From NCBI GenBank assembly GCA_964503965.1, contig CAZDCK010000003.1:62001-126000 (forward strand): DNA of 64,000 nucleotides. The letters run 5' to 3'. This document shows positions 36,123 to 45,761 of this stretch, piece after piece (position 1 is the first letter of the stretch; each line of letters opens with the position of its first letter). A program made the position numbers and the translations under genes. The notes under the pieces are model-generated. The model was not told the DNA's origin, searched no databases, and worked only from the letters and a program-made list of their open reading frames with translations. This DNA comes from Eutrophocola sp964503965 (GTDB lineage: Bacteria > Pseudomonadota > Gammaproteobacteria > Pseudomonadales > Pseudohongiellaceae).

Positions 36123-36827
36123 TCAGCGATTGACTATTTCCCGAGGGCCAAAAATATCAGTGCCAATACGTACAATCGTGGCACCTTCGGCTATGGCGGC
36201 TTCAAAATCATTACTCATGCCCATGGAGAGATGTTTGCAGGTGTCATGACCCCGGCTGATCAGCTCATCCCGTGCTTCACGCAATAGCCTGAAATTCTGG
36301 CGCTGCCTGTCGACATCCCGGGTCGGCTCGGGGATCGACATCAACCCGGCAAGTTCCAGCCGTGGCAGTCCCGCGACAGATTCTGCCAGTGAAGGTAATG
36401 CCTCCAGGGTAACACCGGCCTTGCTGGCTTCATGACTGATATTAACCTGCAGCAGCACCTTGAGCGATGGTAACCCGGCAGGGCGCTGTTCACTCAATCG
36501 ACGGGCGATTTTCTCCCGTTCGACAGAATGCACCCACTGGAAATACTCGGCGATGGCCCGGGTTTTATTGGACTGGATGGGGCCAATAAAATGCCAGGTC
36601 AATCCCAGGGCATCGAGTTGCTGGATCTTTTCAAGAGCTTCCTGCAGGTAGTTTTCACCGAAATGGACCTGGCCCGTTTCTGCAGCAATCCTGACTTTTT
36701 CAGCAGCATGTGTTTTGCTGACAGCAAGCAATTGTACCGCCCCGTCACTTCGCGCATACTTCTTTTCACTGTCAGCTATCTGATGCCGAACTTTGTTCAG
36801 GTTCTCTGGTATGCTGTTTTTCATCAT
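36123..36827 (-). CDS. yggS: YggS/PLPBP pyridoxal phosphate homeostasis protein
   Basis: 234 residues, alanine-racemase-like barrel. The PLP lysine lies in LLAVSKTHA. GENYLQEALEK, HFIGPIQSNK and the C-terminal SMGMSNDFEAAI are family hallmarks. It buffers PLP supply and affects amino acid balance without a known catalytic reaction. It is transcribed divergently from pilT with 53 bp between the start codons. Confidence 0.94.
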   Translation of the reverse strand: MMKNSIPENLNKVRHQIADSEKKYARSDGAVQLLAVSKTHAAEKVRIAAETGQVHFGENYLQEALEKIQQLDALGLTWHFIGPIQSNKTRAIAEYFQWVHSVEREKIARRLSEQRPAGLPSLKVLLQVNISHEASKAGVTLEALPSLAESVAGLPRLELAGLMSIPEPTRDVDRQRQNFRLLREARDELISRGHDTCKHLSMGMSNDFEAAIAEGATIVRIGTDIFGPREIVNR

Positions 36828-36858
36828 CAGGATTGGTAATTGTTCAGACGCTTATCTG

Positions 36859-36864
36859 ATTATA
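36859..36864 (-). promoter_or_regulatory. Candidate -10 element of yggS, shared with divergent pilT
   Basis: The 53-bp gap contains GATTATAAAG. On the minus strand this reads as a perfect TATAAT 32 bp before the yggS start; on the plus strand TATAAA lies 15 bp before the pilT start, with TTGTTC 15 bp upstream of it. The -35 elements are weak in both directions. Confidence 0.35.
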
Positions 36865-36880
36865 AAGGGCAGAATCGATT

Positions 36881-37915
36881 ATGAATATTCAGGAACTTCT
36901 TAATTTCAGCGTACAACAGGGGGCCTCTGACCTCCATGTCACTGCTGGCATGCCGCCGCTTATTCGTGTTGACGGAGATATTCGCCGTATCAATGTGGAT
37001 CCAATGGACCATAAGGAAGTCCATGGGCTCATCTATGAAATCATGAATGACAAGCAGCGTAAGGATTACGAAGAGTTTCTTGAGTCAGATTTCTCTTTCG
37101 AAATTCCCGGTCTGGCCCGTTTCAGGGTAAATGCATTTGTGCAGAACCGTGGCGCGGCGGCGGTATTTCGTACCATTCCATCCAAGGTGCTGACCATGGA
37201 GCAACTGGGCATGGGTGATGTGTTCAGGAAAGTCTCTGAAAATGCTCGCGGCCTCGTGGCAGTGACAGGGCCCACCGGTTCCGGTAAATCTACAACCCTG
37301 GCAGCGATGATTGATTACATCAACAGTAATTTTTACCACCATATCCTGACCATTGAAGATCCCATCGAATTTGTTCACGACAGCAAGAAGTCCCTGATTA
37401 ACCAGCGTGAGGTCCACAGGGATACCCATGGATTCAACGAGGCACTGCGTTCAGCATTGCGTGAAGACCCCGACATCATCCTTGTGGGTGAGTTGCGTGA
37501 CCTGGAAACCATTCGTCTGGCACTGACAGCTGCAGAAACGGGTCACCTTGTTTTCGGCACCCTGCATACCACCTCTGCCGCCAAAACCATTGACCGTATT
37601 GTTGACGTCTTTCCGGCGGCGGAAAAAGCCATGGTACGTTCCATGCTCTCGGAATCCCTGCAGGCGGTTATCAGTCAGACGCTGCTGAAAAAAGTTGGCG
37701 GCGGTCGAGTAGCTGCCCATGAGATCATGATTGGTACGTCTGCTATCCGTAACCTGATCAGGGAAGACAAGATCGCCCAGATGTATTCGGCTATCCAGAC
37801 TGGTCAGTCTGTTGGCATGCAGACTCTTGACCAGTGTCTTAAAACCCTGGTTCAAAAAGGGTTGGTGGATCGCAAGGAAGCCCAGCACAAAGCGAAAGAC
37901 GGCGACCAGATCTGA
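36881..37915 (+). CDS. pilT: Type IV pilus retraction ATPase
   Basis: 344 residues, matching the usual PilT length. Walker A is GPTGSGKST near residue 130, the Walker B and His-box region follows (IILVGELRD, GTLHTTSA), and the PilT-specific AIRNLIRE motif is near the C-terminus. It is a hexameric motor that depolymerises pili for twitching motility. It is present alone, without a visible pilU gene directly downstream. Confidence 0.95.
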   Translation: MNIQELLNFSVQQGASDLHVTAGMPPLIRVDGDIRRINVDPMDHKEVHGLIYEIMNDKQRKDYEEFLESDFSFEIPGLARFRVNAFVQNRGAAAVFRTIPSKVLTMEQLGMGDVFRKVSENARGLVAVTGPTGSGKSTTLAAMIDYINSNFYHHILTIEDPIEFVHDSKKSLINQREVHRDTHGFNEALRSALREDPDIILVGELRDLETIRLALTAAETGHLVFGTLHTTSAAKTIDRIVDVFPAAEKAMVRSMLSESLQAVISQTLLKKVGGGRVAAHEIMIGTSAIRNLIREDKIAQMYSAIQTGQSVGMQTLDQCLKTLVQKGLVDRKEAQHKAKDGDQI

Positions 37916-38061
37916 TATCACCCTTCAGGACCTGGTCTATCATGTAACAGCTGACAAACGGTATCGGCTTGCACTGGAAGAATTTACCTGCCGGGAATTC
38001 ATTTCATTGACGCAAGGCAATGAAGGAAGTCGCGATCTGCCGGTAGGAATCGGAACAGGCA

Positions 38062-38496
38062 TCAGCTATTGTCGGCCAGCCAGGATTCCAGAATCAATTG
38101 TGCTGCCAGAGAGTCCACTTCAGCCCTTTCATTGAATTTTCGGCCGCCGGCTTCCGCATTACTGCGGCTGATGTTACGCGCCTCCCTCGTGCTGAGTCTT
38201 TCATCCATACCGAAACAGGGAATGTTGAAACGCTCGCCCAATATTTCGGAAAACTCCCTCGTCTTAACCGTCATATCACTCTCGCTGCCGTCCATGTTGT
38301 AAGGCATGCCGATTACAAGCGCATCGGGTTTCCATTGTTTAACCACTTTATCGAGTGAGTCCCAGTCAGGTGTCCCGTTTTTTACCGGGATTACCGGAAG
38401 GGTTGTGGCTGTGCCGGTAATGGTCTGACCAACGGCCAGACCCATTTTTCGGGTGCCGTAATCGATACACAAGAGGGTCTGGATGGTAGCGTTCAG
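38062..38496 (-). CDS. ruvX: RuvX/YqgF Holliday junction resolvase-like protein
   Basis: About 136-144 residues with an RNase H-like fold. The first acidic residue is in CIDYGTRKMGLAVG, followed by VIGMPYNMDGS and a C-terminal DSLAAQLILES with a catalytic Asp. It has roles in 16S rRNA maturation or recombination. No ATG or GTG is available in frame between the yqgE stop and the first strand: candidates are CTG at 38496 (8 bp after AAAGGCAG) and TTG at 38472, which would truncate the first strand. The frame directly continues that of yqgE after its TAA, suggesting translational coupling. Confidence 0.85.
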   Translation of the reverse strand: MNATIQTLLCIDYGTRKMGLAVGQTITGTATTLPVIPVKNGTPDWDSLDKVVKQWKPDALVIGMPYNMDGSESDMTVKTREFSEILGERFNIPCFGMDERLSTREARNISRSNAEAGGRKFNERAEVDSLAAQLILESWLADNS

Positions 38497-38508
38497 GATA
38501 GTCTGCCT

Positions 38509-39075
38509 TTAACTGTGACCGACATCGGTGGTGAGCTGGTCCATCGTAAACCCCAGTGCTGCCACTGCCATGTCCGGCTTGTGTTCAAAGTCACGGGAGA
38601 AAATAATGTCTTTGCTGGCAGGGCAGGTGATCCACGCATTGTCTGCAATTTCCTGCTCCAGCTGTCCCGGACTCCAGCCAGAACAGCCCAGGGCAACCAG
38701 GTAGTTCTCGGGGCCTTCACCGCGACTGATATCAGCAAGAATGTCCCTTGATGTGGTGATACGGATTTCATCGGTAACCTTCAGGGTTGACTGCCAGTCC
38801 CGGTCGGCATCATGCAGAATAAAACCCTTGTCTGTTTCTACAGGACCCCCTGACAGAACAATCTGTTCGGCACTTTCAGGACGCTGCACTTCGATATCCA
38901 GTTGGCTGAAAATTTCATCCAGTTTAATTTCCAGGGGTAGATTGACGACGATACCCAGGGCCCCTTCATCATTATGCTGCCACATGTACACGACAGTGTG
39001 GCCAAAATAGGACCCACTGAGTTGCGGCATGGCAATCAGGAACTGGTTTGTCAGGTTTAACTTGTCGTCACTCAT
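38509..39075 (-). CDS. yqgE: YqgE/AlgH family protein (UPF0301)
   Basis: 188 residues from the ATG at 39075, the usual family length. Conserved segments are FLIAMPQLSGSYFGHTVVY, GALGIVVN, LSGGPVETDKGFILH and GCSGWSPGQLE. Function is unsettled; in Pseudomonas AlgH has been linked to alginate regulation. It sits between tonB and ruvX as in Pseudomonas. A far upstream in-frame start at 39396 runs across tonB and is not used. Confidence 0.93.
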   Translation of the reverse strand: MSDDKLNLTNQFLIAMPQLSGSYFGHTVVYMWQHNDEGALGIVVNLPLEIKLDEIFSQLDIEVQRPESAEQIVLSGGPVETDKGFILHDADRDWQSTLKVTDEIRITTSRDILADISRGEGPENYLVALGCSGWSPGQLEQEIADNAWITCPASKDIIFSRDFEHKPDMAVAALGFTMDQLTTDVGHS

Positions 39076-39154
39076 GGTCAGGGAATAATTTTCGTTGGCG
39101 TGATTGTAATATTGGGGTGAAAGAGATCGTTTCAATGTCAGGAATTCGAACGAG

Positions 39155-40039
39155 TTAGAAAGTACTGAAAGAATCTCCCTGCTTGAACTGCCAGGTTCTA
39201 ATAATATCCAGAATATCGGCCTCCTGTCGAAGATCCGGGGGGAAGGGATCAAACGGGGCAGCCAGGTGAACAATCCGGATGGCGGACTCATCCAGAATGC
39301 GATGACCGGAAGAACTGAGAACGCGCACATCGGCGACTGAGCCGTTAGCACGTACCGATACCAGCAGGCGAAGATTTCCGTAAATTCTGTCAGCACTGGC
39401 CTGGGCAGGATAGTTAAGGTTGCCTACAGCCTCGACCTTCTTGCGCCAGTTGTCCAGGTAGAGAGCATCCCTTGCTTTTTGTGTAGAAGCCGATGAGATG
39501 GTGTAACGGCGGGGACGTTTGGCGTAAGCCTGTCGACGGATATCCAGCTGTGCCTGGAGGCTGGCCAGGCGATCATTGATTTCACTTTCGGTCAGGTTCT
39601 CCTGGGGACGGTCATTACTGTCAATGAAAGCCTCGTCGGGAATTTCCTCGTTCACCTGTTCAGGTGATTGTGCGGTGCTGCTCAGTACCTGCTGTCCCTG
39701 TTCTTGTTCTGCTGGAGAGTTTCCCCTGTATGGCTGGACATCCTGTATGACACTTTCATTGAACCGCGACTGGACAGGTGTGCCAGGAGCCGCTTTTTCT
39801 TCCAGTGTGCCGCTGCCTTGCTGGTTCTCCTGGGCCAGAAAGTCCGGGTCATCGGGAGCTTCCTGGCTTGTGTACTGGGCGAGAGTAATCTCAAGGGACG
39901 TACTGTTGTTGACCTGCTCCAGAATCTCGAACCCAACGCCCAGAATGAGGACGACATGAATGCATACGGATACGAACATGGTGAAGCCGAAGCGTTCATT
40001 GGCCAGTTGGGTGGCTTCAGTGGAAACGGCTGTACTCAT
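39155..40039 (-). CDS. tonB: TonB-type energy transducer
   Basis: 294 residues. One N-terminal membrane anchor (about residues 20-42), a long Gln/Glu/Pro-rich linker with a coiled segment, and a C-terminal TonB domain with YGNLRLLVSVRANGS and VLSSSGHRILDESA. It corresponds in position to the tonB gene between gshB and yqgE in Pseudomonas. exbB and exbD are not in the window. The linker lacks the classical Pro-Lys/Pro-Glu repeats of enteric TonB. Confidence 0.88.
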   Translation of the reverse strand: MSTAVSTEATQLANERFGFTMFVSVCIHVVLILGVGFEILEQVNNSTSLEITLAQYTSQEAPDDPDFLAQENQQGSGTLEEKAAPGTPVQSRFNESVIQDVQPYRGNSPAEQEQGQQVLSSTAQSPEQVNEEIPDEAFIDSNDRPQENLTESEINDRLASLQAQLDIRRQAYAKRPRRYTISSASTQKARDALYLDNWRKKVEAVGNLNYPAQASADRIYGNLRLLVSVRANGSVADVRVLSSSGHRILDESAIRIVHLAAPFDPFPPDLRQEADILDIIRTWQFKQGDSFSTF

Positions 40040-40076
40040 TGGTTCAGGGAATCGCTTGCCTGGTGTTGTTGCGGAT

Positions 40077-41033
40077 TCAGTTTCTCAGCTTAAGTGTAGA
40101 TTCTATGCAGTTCATCAGGTCGCCGGCAATATCAAGACCAAAGGCTTCATCCAGCTCGCGCACACAGGTTGGACTGGTGACATTCACTTCGGTCAGGTAA
40201 TCACCGATGACATCGATACCAACGAAATATAAACCATGGGCCTTGAGAGTAGGGCCGATCTGTTCACAAATCCAGCGATCCCTGTCTGTCAGCTCCACAC
40301 CCTTGGCGGTACCGCCCGCAGCCAGGTTGCCACGGGTCTCATTTTTAGCTGGTAGTCGGGCAAGGGCATAGCCCACTGATTCTCCATTGATCATGAGAAT
40401 ACGTTTGTCACCACTGGTGATTTCAGGAATGAATGTCTGGGCCATAATCTGGCGGCCACCATATTCTGTCAGTGTTTCAATAATCACGCTGACATTCGGG
40501 TCGCCCGGCTTGATACGGAATACACCTGTCCCCCCCATACCATCCAGGGGTTTGAAGATGACGTCACCATGGGTTTGGTAAAAGTCCACCAAAAGGTCCT
40601 TGTCACGGGTTACCAGTACAGGAGTACAGCACTCCTGGAATAATGTCGCGCTGACCTTTTCGTTGAAATCCCGAAGTGCCTGGGGCCTGTTGATCACAAG
40701 AACACCTTCACGTTCAGCCTGTTCGAGTATATAGGTGCTATAGATATATTCGCGGTTGAAGGGCGGATCCTTGCGCATGAGAATCACATCCATTTCCGCC
40801 AGGGATGTGCGTTTCTGCGGCCCCATTGTGAACCAGTCGTCGGGATCCATCTTCACGCTCAGGTCATGCATGAGTCCCATGGCCTTTCCATTATCAAGGT
40901 ATAGGCTGCGTTGTTCCAGGTAATGAAGTGACCAGCCCCTTTTCCGGGCGGCTTCAAGCATCGCCAGGGTTGTGTCTTTTTTGAAATTAATGGCCTGGAT
41001 GGGATCCATCACAACGGCAAGTTTGATACTCAT
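40077..41033 (-). CDS. gshB: Glutathione synthetase
   Basis: 318 residues, ATP-grasp fold. N-terminal VVMDPIQAINFKKDTT, central VFKPLDGMGGTGVFRI (nucleotide-binding loop) and C-terminal VGIDVIGDYLTEVNVTSPT with metal-binding residues. It joins gamma-glutamylcysteine and glycine. An extended -10 promoter lies 43 bp upstream of the start. Confidence 0.96.
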   Translation of the reverse strand: MSIKLAVVMDPIQAINFKKDTTLAMLEAARKRGWSLHYLEQRSLYLDNGKAMGLMHDLSVKMDPDDWFTMGPQKRTSLAEMDVILMRKDPPFNREYIYSTYILEQAEREGVLVINRPQALRDFNEKVSATLFQECCTPVLVTRDKDLLVDFYQTHGDVIFKPLDGMGGTGVFRIKPGDPNVSVIIETLTEYGGRQIMAQTFIPEITSGDKRILMINGESVGYALARLPAKNETRGNLAAGGTAKGVELTDRDRWICEQIGPTLKAHGLYFVGIDVIGDYLTEVNVTSPTCVRELDEAFGLDIAGDLMNCIESTLKLRN

Positions 41034-41065
41034 CTTCCCCCCGAAGGACCTTGGCCCCCTGAATG

Positions 41066-41099
41066 AACCCGAAAGATTATAGCAAAACGGGTTCGGGTT
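41066..41099. repeat. Inverted repeat overlapping the gshB promoter
   Basis: AACCCGAA (41066-41073) and TTCGGGTT (41092-41099) are a perfect 8-bp inverted repeat. It flanks the gshB -10 element, so it could be an operator; a cruciform or hairpin is the alternative. Confidence 0.4.
41076..41084 (-). promoter_or_regulatory. Extended -10 promoter of gshB
   Basis: TGCTATAAT on the minus strand, a perfect extended -10 element, 43 bp upstream of the gshB start codon. No good -35 is visible, as expected for an extended -10 promoter. Confidence 0.55.
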
Positions 41100-41188
41100 A
41101 AATATTTAACTGATACAGGAATCAACCTGTTTAAACTGGTAGGGCAAACCTTTTGTCGGTGATATGGCATGTCCCGATAGCCGTAATC

Positions 41189-41197
41189 TCTGCTACA
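41189..41197 (+). promoter_or_regulatory. Candidate extended -10 for the membrane protein gene
   Basis: TGCTACAAT on the plus strand, 45 bp before a TTG start that follows GGAAGGAA. If real, it excludes translation from the ATG at 41198, which lies directly at the end of this element. Confidence 0.4.
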
Positions 41198-41242
41198 ATG
41201 CCGCCGACTTTTTATCCACTACTATCCCGGAAGGAAATTCCG

Positions 41243-41800
41243 TTGCGTTTAATAGGGTTTTATTGGGGAATTGCCGGTGTCATAGCGTTCCTTATGTTTG
41301 CAATCCTGCGTTTAAGTCCACGTATTCTGGAACTGCAAGCGTATACCCTCAGTGCTGTTCACTGGGCTATCTTGCTGGTTTTTGTTCCCTGGATGGCATG
41401 GTCTGAAGGTGTAAAAGGCTTTCACCGGGCCTTCTCCCCACGGGTTGTGGCCCGTGCCCGTTACCTGCGGCAGGAGAGCCATCCGCTGCTTGCGCTAATG
41501 GCCCCGGTTTTTTGTATGGGATATATCCACGCTACCCGGAAACGCAAAATCGTTTCTTTCGTGGTGACCAGTGTGATTGTCTGCCTGGTAATGCTCCTGC
41601 GTATCACGCCACAGCCCTGGCGTGGAATTATAGATGCCGGTGTAGTTACCGGACTGACACTGGGAGTTGGTTCGCTGATCTACTTCTGGCTGCAGGTGGA
41701 AACGGGTCGCTGGAGTCACACTATTCCTCTGGATCTTCCAGAGCCAGCCAATGACGTGGCATCTTTACAGGAAGAAGTCAGCTCTCCAGAACAGCCCTGA
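41243..41800 (+). CDS. Conserved membrane protein, function unknown
   Basis: 185 residues with about four hydrophobic segments (near residues 6-24, 40-57, 110-127 and 138-155) and a soluble acidic C-terminal tail. A TTG start at 41243 is chosen because GGAAGGAA lies 6-7 bp upstream and a -10-like element precedes it; in-frame ATGs at 41153 and 41198 are alternatives. It is the only plus-strand gene between gshB and cyaY. Not recognised as any named family. Confidence 0.6.
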   Translation: MRLIGFYWGIAGVIAFLMFAILRLSPRILELQAYTLSAVHWAILLVFVPWMAWSEGVKGFHRAFSPRVVARARYLRQESHPLLALMAPVFCMGYIHATRKRKIVSFVVTSVIVCLVMLLRITPQPWRGIIDAGVVTGLTLGVGSLIYFWLQVETGRWSHTIPLDLPEPANDVASLQEEVSSPEQP

Positions 41801-44800
41801 GTTGTTTCTCTGCAGCAGCAAACGAGAAATGGGCTTCGATATTACGCTTTCCAGCCTCTGAGAGTTTCTGCCAGAGATCTTCATCCCCATAGAGCCTGAG
41901 AACTTCATTCGCGAAATCTTCAGGCGAGTCTGCAATCAGGATGTCCTCGTTATGCACCAGGTTCATCCCTTCGGCAGCCATTTCTGTCACAACCATGGGA
42001 ACGCCATAAGACATGCTTGAATTGACTTTTCCCTTTACTCCAGCCCCGTAACGCAGGGGAGCCACAGACAAGCGGATATTGTTGAAGCAATCATCAATGT
42101 TGGAAACGAAACCGGTAAACCTGACTCGGTCACTTGCCCGATTGGTCAGAATGGAAGGGACATGGCCTCCAACAATGTGCATTGTAATGTCAGGATTCCT
42201 TTCCATCACGATGGGGAAGATATCATCAAGAAAGAAAGTCATGGCATCCGTGTTGGGCGGATGTTCGAAATTCCCGATAAATAGAATGTCTTTCCTGTTT
42301 TGAAAATTATTGGCAGTTTCATGATTTTCATGAATATTGCTTAGCAATTGTACGGGAATGTCGGGCGCTTCCTCCTGGAAAAGGTCAATTTCAACAGGAC
42401 TGACCACGAGGGTAACGTCTGCTTTGCGTGCGATAGTCAGTTCCTGGTTTTTTCGCCAGACCGCGGACTCTGCCAGAGACTGATCGCCAGTAATGTCAGC
42501 TTCACGCTGTTCTCTCAGGAAATGCAGGTCCACGGTGTCAAAGATGATGCGGGCTTGGGGACAAAACTGTTTTACTTCATCTATGTATTTTTCGGCATAA
42601 TCTGCGCGGCTCAGTATTACAGCATCAAATTGCTGACCATAATCTTCCAGGTATTTAATCACAGATTTCACATAGGGGACGTACTGGCACTCAATGCCAA
42701 TAGCCTGTAATTGAGGCGTATACTTTTCATGGTACTGAAGATTGGCCGGAACAAAAGTCACCTTGTAACCGATTCTTTGAAGAATCTTCAGAATATTGAG
42801 CATACGAAGGGAACCGGAATCATGATCTGACATCAATACCCGGGCATCTACAACTAGTATACGTTTATCGACATGACGTTCTTTTTCCAGGTGGGGAAAG
42901 CGGGCATTGGGACGATGGCTCTTCAGTGTCTCTTCCCAGCGAGAGAAAAATTTATTCACATTTATGTCCTGGTATTTCTTGGTGCCACTACTGGTGTCCG
43001 TCCCTGACGTGATTCCCTCAAAATGAATAACGGTAGCATTGGGCTGATAGTAAACCCGTTTGCCGTTTTCCCGCACCTTGAAGGCCAGGTCAGTGTCTTC
43101 GTAGTAGGCCGGAGTGTAATGTGTATCAAACCCTCCAAAAGACCTGAAATCTTCCAGGGGAATCATCAGGCAGGCACCGGAGCAATAATCCACTTGCCGA
43201 CAGTAGGTATATTCCGGTTTGTTAGGATCATCGCCGCGGCCATAATTCCACGCGGAGCCGTCACGCCAGACAATACCGCCGGCTTCCTGTAGTGAGCCAT
43301 CACCAAAAACCAGTCGTGCGCCGACCATGCCCGCGTCTGGAAAATCTGTAAATGTTTGCTGCAATGCATCCAGCCAGCCGTCCCTGACTTCCGTATCGTT
43401 ATTGAGCAGTACCAGGAATTTGCCCCGGGCAGACTCAGCTCCTATGTTGCAGGAACCGATAAACCCAAGATTTTCACTGTTTCGGATTATTGTTATGCCG
43501 GAAATCTGCCTGAGCATTTTTTCAGTCTTGTCCTGTGACAGGTCATCAACAACGATTACCTCAAAGGGAGTGGAACCAGCATGTTTGAGGATGCTCTGCA
43601 GACAATGAAATGTGAACTCATACTTATTATGAACAGGAATAACAATGCTGACTTCGGGATGATCAAACTCGGGAAAATTAAGTGGTCCAATATTCTTTGA
43701 AACCGGAAATTCCTGATGTATGTTCGCCAGAGAGCTTTTTCGTGCTTTCAGCCTTTCCTTTAGCCTGCTCAGAATGGCAGCAAGTCCCTCATTTTTCATA
43801 AACCAACGCAGGCGTGTTGCAAAACGCAGGGGCTTGGTTATTCTCCAACTCTTACTGTTATAGATTATCTGAATCTCTTCTTGAAGCGATGCGTTGTGTT
43901 TCGTCAGCTGGCGTAATCGTCCTTCACTTTCCTCCAGTTCCTTTCTATTAATTTTCAGATTGGTCTGCTGTTCAATTATATTGGCCTGCTGTTCAATTAT
44001 TCTGCTGTCACGCTCTTTCAAGGTTTTCTTCAGTATTTCCTGAAGGTTATCCAGATGCTTGAGCTGACTATTGAGTTCTTCGATGCCCTNNNNNNNNNNN
44101 NNNNNNNNNNNNNNNNNNNNNNNNNNNNNNNNNNNNNNNNNNNNNNNNNNNNNNNNNNNNNNNNNNNNNNNNNNNNNNNNNNNNNNNNNATTTCCTGAAG
44201 GTTATCCAGATGCTTGAGCTGACTATTGAGTTCTTCGATGCCCTTCTCGAGTACGCCGATACGGGGAAACTCACGGCTACGATCCATCAGAGCCAGCAAT
44301 TTTTCATCAGGCCATATCGGGAACCACTTTCTATAAAGTGCAGATCGATAGGCATTCATGTTTTGATCAGGATTTTCCTTGGCGCCGAACCCACTGATGG
44401 AATCGACCCGGTAGACCGCACTGCATTCGTTGACGAATAAAAATTCATGGCGCTGGCTTATCTGCAACCAGAAATCCCAGTCTTCAAATCGGTCAAAGGC
44501 AGGATCAAAGCGAAACCCCTCCTCCAGCAAAGAGCGCTTAAAAAGAACGGCATGAATCGGGATATAGTTCTCTATCATCAATCTGACAGCATCAAAGGGA
44601 TGGTTAAATGATGGAGTCTCCTCCTCCTGACCATCACTAAGAACACGAACAGCCGAGTAGGCAAGTTGATAGTTGTCATTTTCCTTCAGGGCCGAGATCA
44701 GCAACTGGATATGCATGGGATCAAGCAGGTCATCATCATCCAGAAAAAGACAGTATTCCCCGGTGGCATTATCCATAGCTATGTTTGCTGCATGGGAACG

Positions 44801-45004
44801 TCCATGGGGACCACTGTTGTTCAGCCAGTGGACATTGTCATGCTCAGAAGTAAAGTCCGGGGAAAAGTCGTCACCGCCGTCATTAACGATAACGATTTCA
44901 ATGGCTGGCCATTGCTGGGCATGAACAGAATCCAGTGCCTGTTGCAGAAGTGCTTGTCTGTTTCTGGTACGAACCAGGACAGAGACGAGAGGAATTGAAT
45001 TCAT
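41778..45004 (-). CDS. Three-domain glycosyltransferase (GT2-GT2-GT4), split by an artefactual N gap
   Basis: As written the frame breaks at the 100-N run, but the 55 bp on both sides of the run are identical. Collapsing one copy and the Ns gives an uninterrupted 1,023-residue protein. The N-terminal GT2 domain has PLVSVLVRTRNR and a LDDDDLLDP metal site. Next come a coiled coil rich in Gln/Glu and a YNSKSWRITKPLR motif. A second GT2 domain has VSIVIPVHNKYEF and LNNDTEVRDGWL, and a C-terminal GT4-like domain has ILFIGNFEHPPNTDA and VAPLRYGAGVKGK. It probably builds a surface polysaccharide or glycan. It overlaps the 3' end of the plus-strand membrane protein gene and lies downstream of DUF484, where xerC is usual. 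Confidence 0.85.
44090..44189. other. Assembly gap (100 N) with duplicated flanks
   Basis: Exactly 100 Ns. The 55 bases before it (44035-44089) are identical to the 55 bases after it (44190-44244). This is the signature of two overlapping contig ends joined as a scaffold gap, so no sequence is actually missing. Confidence 0.95.
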
Positions 45005-45029
45005 GATGGCGTATCAGGCAGGCGAAAAA

Positions 45030-45761
45030 TTATGCCAGCAGGCGAGTGATATGGGCTGCCAGAATTTCACCGATGAAATCAAGAAACAGGGTGTCCAGGC
45101 TGGTATTAAAGTGATTGTGCTTTTCACTGCCGATGACAAGCAGGGGAACCCCTGTGCCTTTTGCATCACGCACAGTTTCATCCAGGTGAACAGGAATGAT
45201 CGCCGCAGAAAGAATTTCTTTCATGCTCTCGGGGAACAGCATCCTGGCCTGTTCAGGCGTTAGCTCGCAACAGAAAGTGCGTTTCTTGGCGTAGAGCTTG
45301 CCCAGGGTTTCCTGTGCGGGTGCCTCTGACAAGGTACCGATTTTTTCCATGTTGCCTAATTCGCTGCTCAACGAATCGGAGATGAAAATAAGGCGACCGG
45401 CATGAGCCGCAAATTCGCTGCAAAGACTGTGTTCAATAGTGGTTGCGAGTTCGGAAAGTGAGCTGGTTTTCAGTAGGTCCAGAATGACAATACGGGTTTT
45501 TTCAAACAGGGCGTCGTTTTCTTCTGCATTGAATATAAATTCATTGATATTGTTTTGTAATTCCAGGTTACGTTCCCTGAACAGGGTAACCTGGCGCTCG
45601 AGCAGTGAAATGGCTGAGCCACTTTCGTGGGGAATAGTCAGTTCAAGCAACAGTTCTGCCTGTCGATTGAAAAACTCCGGATTGTCAGTCAGGTAACGAG
45701 CAACAGACTCATCATTGAGAGTATTGGCTGCTGCAAGCTCTGTGTTGGAGTCTGATTTCAT
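45030..45761 (-). CDS. DUF484 (GAF-like) family protein
   Basis: 243 residues. N-terminal VARYLTDNPEFFNRQAELL, a coiled coil (LERQVTLFRERNLELQNN) and a GAF-like C-terminal domain ending near FLDFIGEIL. It usually sits between dapF and xerC; here dapF is upstream with a 4-bp ATGA overlap, but xerC is replaced by the glycosyltransferase gene. Function not established. Confidence 0.9.
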   Translation of the reverse strand: MKSDSNTELAAANTLNDESVARYLTDNPEFFNRQAELLLELTIPHESGSAISLLERQVTLFRERNLELQNNINEFIFNAEENDALFEKTRIVILDLLKTSSLSELATTIEHSLCSEFAAHAGRLIFISDSLSSELGNMEKIGTLSEAPAQETLGKLYAKKRTFCCELTPEQARMLFPESMKEILSAAIIPVHLDETVRDAKGTGVPLLVIGSEKHNHFNTSLDTLFLDFIGEILAAHITRLLA

